This document shows, one piece after another, positions 1-5,635 of a stretch of DNA of 6,657 nucleotides. Within the stretch, counting starts at the first letter, position 1. Every line of letters begins with the position of its first letter. Position numbers and translations under genes: made by a program. The stretch comes from Dehalococcoidia bacterium (lineage in GTDB: Bacteria > Chloroflexota > Dehalococcoidia > JACVQG01 > JAHKAY01): positions 1-6,657 of the forward strand of contig JASLQE010000002.1 of the NCBI GenBank assembly GCA_030744635.1, given 5' to 3'. The notes below the pieces were generated by a model, which was given only the letters and a program-made list of their open reading frames with translations, was not told where the DNA came from and did not search any database.

Positions 1-2
1 CC

Positions 3-1094
3 TCCGCCCCCTGTGGCCGCACCCGGGAAACACTCCTCCCCTGTCTGGCAGAGGCCAAGGAGCGGGGCAGCCAGGCCTCCCTGGTGGACTTCCGCCTCAA
101 CGCCTTCCTGCTGCATCCACCTCACATTGGTGAAATCCCCCTCATATTGGACGAGGGTATTACCTCGTTCAAATTCCTCCTGGCCTACCGAGGAGAGGAG
201 GGTAGGCAGGTGGGGGTGGAGGGGATTACTTGGGGATTCGTCTACCAGGGTTTTGAGTCCATCGCCAGGCACGCCCCTCCGGCCCTAGCCATGATTCACG
301 CCGAGGAAGCGGATATAATGGAGATGCTCCGCGAGCGCCTCAAGGCGGAAGGCCGCCAGGACTTGGCCGCATGGAGCGACTCCCGCCCCGGCATATGCGA
401 GGCCATGCACATCTTCTCCGCTGGCCTCATCGCCCAGCAGGTCGGCGCTCCCATGTACGTGGTACACACCAGCGCCAGGGAGAGCATGGAGGCCGCTCGT
501 TTCTTTCGGAATAAGGGCGCTCCTGTGTACATCGAAACTTGCCCCCACTACCTGGTGCTGACCAAGCAGACCGGCCCCCACAACATAGGCAAGGTGAACC
601 CACCATTACGTGAAGACGCCGACCGCAAGGCACTGTGGCAGGCCATTGCCGACGGCACCGTGGATACCATAGGCAGTGACCACGGCAACTACACCAGGGT
701 GGACAAAGAGGGCAGTATCTGGGATATCATGCCCGGCTTCCCGTCGCTGGGGGCCACGCTGGCCCTGCTGGTCAGCGAAGGAATCAACAAGGGCCGGCTG
801 TCCTGGGACCGGCTGGCACAGATCACCAGCGAGAACACGGCCCGTCTCTTTAACCTCTACCCTCGCAAAGGGGTTATCCAGCCCGGGGCCGATGCGGACC
901 TGGTGATTGTTGACCCCCTGCGGGAATGGGTGCTGGACACCGCCTCCATGCGCTCTGCCTCGGAGTTCACCGTCTATGACGGCATGAAGGTAAAGGGCAA
1001 AGCGGTCAAGGTCTTTCAGAGGGGACGCCTCCTGGTGGACGACGGCCAGGTGACGGCACAGGCGCCCCTCGGCCAGTTCATCCCCACCCAGTAG
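3..1094 (+). CDS. D-hydantoinase/dihydropyrimidinase-like cyclic amidohydrolase (5' end missing)
   Basis: This is the C-terminal 363 residues of a metal-dependent amidohydrolase that opens cyclic amides (hydantoins, dihydropyrimidines or related rings) in the cytosol. The frame is open to the left edge, so the true start lies outside. The GTG at 84 is an internal valine, because family-like sequence (KERGSQASLVDF) precedes it. The family is usually 450-480 residues, so roughly 100 are missing, including the N-terminal HxH metal site. Visible active-site elements are the carboxylated lysine in ITSFKFLLAYRG (codon 171-173), HAEE (His codon 297-299), VVHTS (His 465-467), NPPLR, and GSDHG (Asp 678-680). 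The usual C-terminal beta-sandwich ending GADADLVIVDP follows. SFK.. AYRG and PPLR favour the hydantoinase/dihydropyrimidinase branch over dihydroorotase. HAEE replaces the common HAEN and SDHG the common SDQC/SDHC, so the substrate is open. It stops 3 bp before the transporter, probably in one operon. The fold is certain; the substrate is not. Confidence 0.9.
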   Translation, partial: SAPCGRTRETLLPCLAEAKERGSQASLVDFRLNAFLLHPPHIGEIPLILDEGITSFKFLLAYRGEEGRQVGVEGITWGFVYQGFESIARHAPPALAMIHAEEADIMEMLRERLKAEGRQDLAAWSDSRPGICEAMHIFSAGLIAQQVGAPMYVVHTSARESMEAARFFRNKGAPVYIETCPHYLVLTKQTGPHNIGKVNPPLREDADRKALWQAIADGTVDTIGSDHGNYTRVDKEGSIWDIMPGFPSLGATLALLVSEGINKGRLSWDRLAQITSENTARLFNLYPRKGVIQPGADADLVIVDPLREWVLDTASMRSASEFTVYDGMKVKGKAVKVFQRGRLLVDDGQVTAQAPLGQFIPTQ

Positions 1095-1097
1095 AAT

Positions 1098-2315
1098 ATG
1101 GCCCTGACTGCGGCCCTGCGCAGGATCTATTACGGCTGGTGGGTGGCGGCCTCCCTAACAGTGGTACTCGTCTTCTCCCACGGCACAACATACTACCTCA
1201 TCTCGGTGATGCTGCCCCACCTCATTGACGAGTTCGGCTGGAGCCGTACCGCCGTCTCCGGCCTGGCCTCTCTCTTTCTCATCACCCTGGCACTGCTCTC
1301 CCCCCCTGTGGGCCACCTGTGTGACCGGTGGGGTGCCCGCAAGATAATGCTTGTTTCAGCGCCATTCATGGCCATTGCTCTGTTGATGCTGAGCACTATA
1401 CAGTCCCTCTGGCAACTCTACGCCACCTACTTCCTGCTGAGCCTAGCGGCTACCGGTATGCACACGGTGCCGGTGGGTACAACTATCACCCGTTGGTTTG
1501 TCACACACCGGGGGACAGCCATGGGTCTGGCCATGAGCGGTATGAGCCTGGGAGGCTTCCTGGTAGCACCCATCGCCGGTTTCCTCAATGATTCGGTAGG
1601 ATGGCGGATAACCTATGGCATCATTGGAGTGGCTGCGGCATTGGTGTTGGTCCCCCTGATTCTGCTAGTGGTAAAGAGCGGCCCTGCTCCCGCACATCCC
1701 TCCTCCCTTGAAGAGACCACCCGAAGCCCTGTGGAGTTATCCCCGGCACGCAACCTCCTGCGCCACCCCGCCTTCTGGCTGGTCACTATCAGCTTCGCCC
1801 TTATTAGCACCTCGTTTGTGGGCACCCTCACCCACTTCGTGGCTTTTCTAAAGGACTCCGGTATGAGCTCAGTCACAGCATCAGGGATGTTGGGGATAGT
1901 GGCCGGGATGGGGGCCATTGGGAAAGTGCTCTCCGGATACCTCAGCGACCGTATTTCCCGCCTATGGGTGGCCGGGGCCACCGCCGTTTTCCAGGCCTTG
2001 GGGCTGCTGGTCGTGATGGCGTCCCAGGCGCCGCTGGCTCTGTGGGTCTTCGCCGTGCTCTTCGGCGTAGCCCTGGGGTTTGCCCCGGTGGTGCGCCCGC
2101 TGGTGCTGGGAGACTTCTTCGGCTCGGCGGCCTTCGGTACAAACTACGGCTGGATGATAATGGTCACCTTCCTGGGCTCAGCGGTGGGGCCGCCCTTCGC
2201 CGGGTACATCTACGACACCACCGGAAGCTACACCGTAGCCTTCACGGTCTTCATCGCAGCCTATGCCGCCTCGGTAGCGTGCCTGCTGCTAGGCCGGAGG
2301 CTGCGCCCTACCTAA
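1098..2315 (+). CDS. MFS transporter, monocarboxylate/oxalate-formate antiporter-like
   Basis: This is a complete 405-residue inner-membrane carrier of the major facilitator superfamily. Twelve hydrophobic segments can be placed at about residues 13-33, 52-72, 82-100, 105-124, 143-164, 170-192, 226-248, 261-281, 290-308, 312-334, 349-370 and 378-398. A hydrophilic central loop (about 193-225) separates the two halves. The signature loop between helices 2 and 3 is GHLCDRWGARK (72-82), with a degenerate copy GYLSDR (280-285) in the second half. The opening YYGWWV followed by LPHLIDEFGWSRTAVSG is typical of the OFA/monocarboxylate-porter-like MFS families, which carry organic anions. The ATG lies 3 bp after the hydantoinase stop and has no good Shine-Dalgarno, so translation is probably coupled to the upstream gene. 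By context it may carry a cyclic amide, a carbamoyl-amino acid or another carboxylate; this is inference. Its TAA overlaps the stop of the convergent reductase gene. Confidence 0.9.
   Translation: MALTAALRRIYYGWWVAASLTVVLVFSHGTTYYLISVMLPHLIDEFGWSRTAVSGLASLFLITLALLSPPVGHLCDRWGARKIMLVSAPFMAIALLMLSTIQSLWQLYATYFLLSLAATGMHTVPVGTTITRWFVTHRGTAMGLAMSGMSLGGFLVAPIAGFLNDSVGWRITYGIIGVAAALVLVPLILLVVKSGPAPAHPSSLEETTRSPVELSPARNLLRHPAFWLVTISFALISTSFVGTLTHFVAFLKDSGMSSVTASGMLGIVAGMGAIGKVLSGYLSDRISRLWVAGATAVFQALGLLVVMASQAPLALWVFAVLFGVALGFAPVVRPLVLGDFFGSAAFGTNYGWMIMVTFLGSAVGPPFAGYIYDTTGSYTVAFTVFIAAYAASVACLLLGRRLRPT
2312..2315. other. Overlapping convergent stop codons
   Basis: The four bases CTAA serve both strands: TAA (2313-2315) ends the plus-strand transporter and TAG (complement of 2312-2314) ends the minus-strand reductase. 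There is no intergenic space, so no terminator can lie between the genes. Any termination signal for either must sit inside the other's coding sequence. Confidence 0.95.
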
Positions 2316-4195
2316 AGCCTTCTCGCCACCGCCGCCCCCTCCTGGGTGGTGCGATAGGCCCTTGACGGCTGGTCGCAGAACGGGAGGGACTGCACCTCCA
2401 CCCCCAGGCCGGTGAGCCACTCCGGCACCTCTGGGGAAGGCTGGCTGCCCAGTGCCATCACCACCCAATCTGCGGGCAGGGACTCCTCACCACCATCTCC
2501 CACCTGGTAGCGTAATACGCCGTCCTGGTAGCCGCCGAATTTGGCCCGGGTCACCACCTTGACACCTTCCTGTGCCAGTTGCTGGGCCAGTGCTCTGCGG
2601 GTATTCATCTCTAGGCCGTACCCGGTGCGAGGGCTTGGCTCCACTATGGTAACCTTGGCCCCCCGGCGCTTCAGATGCAAGGTCACCTCGCATCCGATTG
2701 ATCCCGCCCCCAGAACAATAACTTTTCCCGAAAGCTCCCGCTTTCCCTCCAGTACATCATCCGCCAGCAACACCCTATCGCCCCCCACTCCGGGCAGGCG
2801 TTGCGGGACACCCTCCTGGGTATACAACACCGCAGCCACACCCAGAGCGGATACAGCTTGAGGACTCACATCCTTACCCACCTCCACTTTCACCCCCAAC
2901 CCTTTGAGCACGTCGGTCTGCTCCGCTATATAACCGTGCATTAGCCACGTCCAGCGGCCGCCTATGGCCGGTGCCTTCTCCCACACAGTTACCTGGTGGC
3001 CTCTCCCCGTCGCCACCCTTGCGGCCTCCAGCCCGCCGGGCCCGGCGCCGATTATCAGCACCTTCTTGGCGGTGTCCGCACGGCCCTCAACCTCTCCCTC
3101 ATGGCCCACCTCAGGGTTTATCAGGCATATTATGCCAGCGGATGAGCCAAACACCTCGTTCTGGCAACTCATACAGGTGATACACTTTTTAACCTCCCCC
3201 GGCCTGCCCTCCTGGGTTTTACGGGAGAAGTCCGGGTCCGCCAGCAGACCACGGCCAAGGGCCACCAGGTCAGCCTCGCCTTTTTGAAGGATATTTTCAG
3301 CCTGCTGAGGGTCGATGATGCGTCCGGCGGTCATCACTGGCACCTTGACCTCCTGCTTGATGGCCGCCGCCAGGTCAACCAGGCAGCCACGGGCAAAGAG
3401 CACCGGCTGCACCGTCCACTCCATCGCCCCATAGTTGCCGGCTGACACGCTGAGGCAGTCCACTCCGGCCTCCTCCAGCGTGCGGGCCAGCTTCCTGGTA
3501 TCGTTCAGGGTGAGGCCCCCATCCACATGCTCGTCTGCGGAGAATCGGAAGACGATGGGGTAGTCCTTACCCACGCGCTCCCGGACTGCGGCTATGACCT
3601 CCAGAGGGAACCGTGCCCGTCCTTCCGGACTGCCGCCGTACTCGTCATGCCGCTGGTTGGAGTAGGGCGAGAGGAACTGGCACATCAGGTATCCGTGAGC
3701 GCCGTGGAGCTCTATGGCGTCAAATCCGGCCTGCTGCGCCCGGTGGGCAGCCTGAGCGAAGTAGTCCACCAGTGTTCTGATTTCCTCCGTGGTGAGCTCC
3801 TTGGGCGTATCCCGGAGCAGCGGGCAGGGCAGTGGGGAAGGGGCCACGGGGGGCACCCCCGTCACCGCTGCGCGTGTCTGTCTTCCCGGGTGGTGAAGCT
3901 GTACTACGGCCCGTCCGCCGTTGTCCTTGATGCCCTGTGCCAAGCGGGTGAGGCCGGGCAGGAAGCTATCATCGCTTATCCTTATCTGGGTAGCGGCTAT
4001 AAACTGGGCCGGGTCTACGGCAGCCACCTCCACCGTAACCATGCCCGTACCCCCTTCGGCACGCCGGGCATAGTATTTCACCAGACGGTCTGATACGGTG
4101 CCGTCAGGGTTAGCCAGCATGGTGCCCATGGGAGGGAATACTATACGGTTTTTCACCTCCATGCTACCTACTTTGATAGGCTCAAACAGCTTCAT
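2312..4195 (-). CDS. NAD(P)H-dependent flavin/4Fe-4S reductase, Old Yellow Enzyme family (2,4-dienoyl-CoA / enoate reductase type)
   Basis: A 627-residue cytosolic reductase with a complete three-part architecture. Residues 1-330 form an OYE-type FMN-binding TIM barrel, including PPMGTM near 21-26 and a substrate/catalytic region IELHGAHGYL at 161-170 followed by LSPYSNQRHDEYGG. Next is a 4Fe-4S motif with Cys 338, 341, 344 and 357. Residues from about 377 form an FAD/NAD(P)H domain with GAGPGG (383-388) and a second dinucleotide motif GAGSIG (496-501). The spacing Cx2Cx2Cx12C matches trimethylamine dehydrogenase rather than E. coli FadH (Cx2Cx3Cx11C). By family, electrons pass from NAD(P)H through FAD and the cluster to FMN, which reduces an activated C=C bond. 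Candidate substrates are 2-enoates or enoyl-CoAs; trimethylamine-type demethylation is less likely in this context. The ATG at 4195 has a perfect AGGAGG 8 bases upstream. Near the C-terminus, PFCDQP replaces the usual GD-containing FAD motif. The gene follows a dehydratase/BCR-like pair on the same strand. Family is certain; substrate unknown. Confidence 0.93.
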   Translation of the reverse strand: MKLFEPIKVGSMEVKNRIVFPPMGTMLANPDGTVSDRLVKYYARRAEGGTGMVTVEVAAVDPAQFIAATQIRISDDSFLPGLTRLAQGIKDNGGRAVVQLHHPGRQTRAAVTGVPPVAPSPLPCPLLRDTPKELTTEEIRTLVDYFAQAAHRAQQAGFDAIELHGAHGYLMCQFLSPYSNQRHDEYGGSPEGRARFPLEVIAAVRERVGKDYPIVFRFSADEHVDGGLTLNDTRKLARTLEEAGVDCLSVSAGNYGAMEWTVQPVLFARGCLVDLAAAIKQEVKVPVMTAGRIIDPQQAENILQKGEADLVALGRGLLADPDFSRKTQEGRPGEVKKCITCMSCQNEVFGSSAGIICLINPEVGHEGEVEGRADTAKKVLIIGAGPGGLEAARVATGRGHQVTVWEKAPAIGGRWTWLMHGYIAEQTDVLKGLGVKVEVGKDVSPQAVSALGVAAVLYTQEGVPQRLPGVGGDRVLLADDVLEGKRELSGKVIVLGAGSIGCEVTLHLKRRGAKVTIVEPSPRTGYGLEMNTRRALAQQLAQEGVKVVTRAKFGGYQDGVLRYQVGDGGEESLPADWVVMALGSQPSPEVPEWLTGLGVEVQSLPFCDQPSRAYRTTQEGAAVARRL

Positions 4196-4203
4196 CCAAA
4201 GTA

Positions 4204-4209
4204 CCTCCT
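4204..4209 (-). promoter_or_regulatory. Shine-Dalgarno of the OYE-family reductase
   Basis: The minus strand reads AGGAGGT, with 8 bases between AGGAGG and the ATG at 4195-4193. This perfect anti-16S match fixes the start codon and predicts efficient translation independent of the upstream gene. Confidence 0.85.
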
Positions 4210-4239
4210 GCGCCGCCGATGGCGGAAGATTATGCCACC

Positions 4240-4268
4240 ATGATTAGTGTAAGCCAGGCCTGTGTCAA
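4240..4268 (-). promoter_or_regulatory. Candidate sigma-70-type promoter for the OYE-family reductase
   Basis: On the minus strand an exact TTGACA (complement of 4263-4268) is followed by a 17-base spacer and AATCAT (complement of 4240-4245; 4 of 6 matches to TATAAT, lacking the first T). Transcription would start near 4233, giving a leader of about 38 bases before the ATG. It lies in the only real intergenic gap of this strand, which supports it. The weak -10 suggests a need for an activator, or that the match is chance. An 8-bp palindrome CAGGCCTG (4255-4262) abuts the -35 box within the spacer. Confidence 0.4.
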
Positions 4269-4270
4269 GA

Positions 4271-4285
4271 GGCATAGCTGATGCC
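4271..4285. repeat. Short inverted repeat upstream of the candidate promoter
   Basis: GGCAT and ATGCC flank a 5-base centre (AGCTG). The dyad begins 2 bp upstream of the TTGACA box on the minus strand, a position where activator sites often lie. Five-bp arms occur by chance fairly often, so an operator role is only a suggestion. It is not followed by a T-run and is not a terminator by itself. Confidence 0.25.
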
Positions 4286-4295
4286 GAGCGGCCAA

Positions 4296-4313
4296 GGCAC
4301 TGCAAGCAGCGCC
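4296..4313 (-). terminator. Hairpin just after the BcrB-like gene, without a U-tract
   Basis: In minus-strand RNA, GGCGCUGC and GCAGUGCC can pair over 8 positions (one G-U) around a UU centre; in practice this is a 7-bp stem with a four-base loop. It starts about 8 bases after the TAG of the BcrB-like gene. Only two U residues follow, so it is not a standard intrinsic terminator. It could give partial termination, protect the 3' end of the upstream message, or separate expression of the pair from the downstream reductase. Confidence 0.35.
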
Positions 4314-4320
4314 CCCACAG

Positions 4321-5622
4321 CTATTCATCCATCTTTGCTAGGCCCAATCTCTCCAGCAAAGATTCTATCTGGTCCGAGACCTGTCCGAAGTCGAATTCCC
4401 TGGGATCCACATGGCTGCCCTCATAGGTTACAACCGGCACACCCTCTCCCTGCAAGAAGTTCCTGGTCTCGGCAACACCACCGCCCACCCCGTTACAACC
4501 CCGGTCCATATGTAGGACTACGCCATCCGCCTTCCACCCTTTTGCCAAGCCGAATGCTTTGCCCGGGAGGCGGTTGAGGTTCATACGCAGGATGCATGGC
4601 ACATAGTTCAGGTAAAGCTCCGCTTGGGCGTCCAAAGCGTCCTGGCGGGTGCGGATTTCCCGGCCATTCTCCCACGGCGGCACCGCCGCCTTCCAGTTGC
4701 CCTCCTGGTCTATGTCCCAGGCACCACACATACCGAAGGCCGCCTCCCCCGCTATGAACAGGGCACCGTACCTCTCCGGGAAGCGCAGTAGGTTGATGGC
4801 GAAATAGGGTGGCAGAAGGTCGTGCACAAGGCGGGCTTTCTCGAATCCACGGGCGGAGATGCCATCGGCCACACGGCCCTTCACCTCATCGTAGAGCATG
4901 TGGAAGTAGTCCACACACTCCTTCCGATGCTTGATGGTCATTGCCGGCAGACGCAATGACCACATCTGCCGCAGGTCCAGCGGGGCGGGCACCGCTTGAT
5001 TAAGCTTGCATATCTTGGCCCATAACACCTGGGTCTCCCACTCGTTTCTGGTGGCCTCAATCAGCTTTTCGTCATCGTAGGTGCGTCCGGTGACCTTCTC
5101 CATCCATTCGATGGCATCGTTGAACTGGTCCACCAGATAGCGCCGCCGGTTGGGAGTATCCGTATGAGGAAAGTCAATAGTATAAAAAGGAACACCAAGG
5201 TGGCGTCCGGCGAACTGGCCGGTGCGCCCCAGGGAGTGACAGAAACATGCCTGTAGGATGAAGTCCGGTTTGAAAGTATCCCCCTTGGGAGAGCTGGTGC
5301 TGTGCCCCAGCAATAGCTGTCCCAGGTGGAGTCTCATGGAGGCGCATATGTCCCGGCCAAACCCGTAACTCTCAGTGGCCTCCAGCTCCTTCACCAGCTG
5401 ATGTGTGTTCCGAGTGAGGACGGTGTAATAAGGACCGTAGGAAGGGTTGGCGAAGTCCCCCAGTCCGGCGAATAGCCCCAGGGAGAACTCCACGATTCCC
5501 ATCACCATCACCTCTCCCTGGTGTTGAGCCTCCCAGGTATGATGGAAGTGCCACCGCCGCAGCTCTTTCATGCGCTGCCAGCTCTCAATAGGCCGGGTCT
5601 GGTAATCAGCCTTTACGGCCAT
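4321..5622 (-). CDS. BcrB-like subunit, 2-hydroxyacyl-CoA dehydratase / benzoyl-CoA reductase superfamily
   Basis: A complete 433-residue cytosolic protein, close to the roughly 437 residues of benzoyl-CoA reductase subunit B (BcrB/BadE). In this superfamily each of two related subunits binds an iron-sulfur cluster through cysteines, and an ATP-dependent activator supplies low-potential electrons to dehydrate 2-hydroxyacyl-CoA or reduce an aromatic acyl-CoA. Recognisable landmarks are GFGRDICASMRLHLG (Cys93), FILQACFCHS (Cys126 and Cys128), VHDLLPPYF near 266-274, the C-terminal HMDRGCNG (Cys376) and VDPREF (405-410) followed by an amphipathic helix. Cys93, Cys128 and Cys376 are the likely cluster ligands by alignment from memory; Cys126 is an extra neighbour. 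The ATG at 5622 has AGGAGG 7 bases upstream. It lies 11 bp after the BcrC-like gene, so the two form one complex and one operon. No activator ATPase gene is in the window. The substrate cannot be read from sequence; a dehydratase, an aryl-CoA reductase or an uncharacterised double-cubane-type reductase are all possible. Confidence 0.85.
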   Translation of the reverse strand: MAVKADYQTRPIESWQRMKELRRWHFHHTWEAQHQGEVMVMGIVEFSLGLFAGLGDFANPSYGPYYTVLTRNTHQLVKELEATESYGFGRDICASMRLHLGQLLLGHSTSSPKGDTFKPDFILQACFCHSLGRTGQFAGRHLGVPFYTIDFPHTDTPNRRRYLVDQFNDAIEWMEKVTGRTYDDEKLIEATRNEWETQVLWAKICKLNQAVPAPLDLRQMWSLRLPAMTIKHRKECVDYFHMLYDEVKGRVADGISARGFEKARLVHDLLPPYFAINLLRFPERYGALFIAGEAAFGMCGAWDIDQEGNWKAAVPPWENGREIRTRQDALDAQAELYLNYVPCILRMNLNRLPGKAFGLAKGWKADGVVLHMDRGCNGVGGGVAETRNFLQGEGVPVVTYEGSHVDPREFDFGQVSDQIESLLERLGLAKMDE

Positions 5623-5629
5623 TTTGTTG

Positions 5630-5635
5630 CCTCCT
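5630..5635 (-). promoter_or_regulatory. Shine-Dalgarno overlapping the stop of the BcrC-like gene
   Basis: The minus strand reads TAGGAGG: the TAG stop (complement of 5634-5636) supplies the first two bases of AGGAGG (complement of 5630-5635). Seven bases separate it from the ATG at 5622. The terminating ribosome therefore sits on the start signal of the next gene, which favours coupled, near-equal synthesis of two subunits. Confidence 0.85.

Noticed and set aside
84..1094. GTG at 84 as the start of the hydantoinase-like gene
   Set aside because: The frame is open and family-like upstream to the window edge, and the HxH metal site would be missing. This is a truncated gene, not a short one.
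1613..1981. 122-codon minus-strand open frame inside the transporter gene
   Set aside because: Antisense shadow of a clear membrane protein, with low-complexity Arg/Pro/Ala composition and no ribosome site noted.
1964..2365. 133-codon plus-strand frame crossing the convergent junction
   Set aside because: Gly/Arg/Ala-rich out-of-frame reading of the transporter and of the opposite-strand reductase; not protein-like.
3527..4093. 188-codon plus-strand open frame
   Set aside because: It lies wholly antisense within the OYE-family reductase, matches no recognisable family, and is explained by GC-rich codon structure.
4213..4225. CCGCC-GAT-GGCGG mini-stem as a terminator or riboswitch element
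   Set aside because: Only 5 bp with a 3-base loop and no U-run; too small to call as an RNA element, so it is mentioned only as part of the gap.
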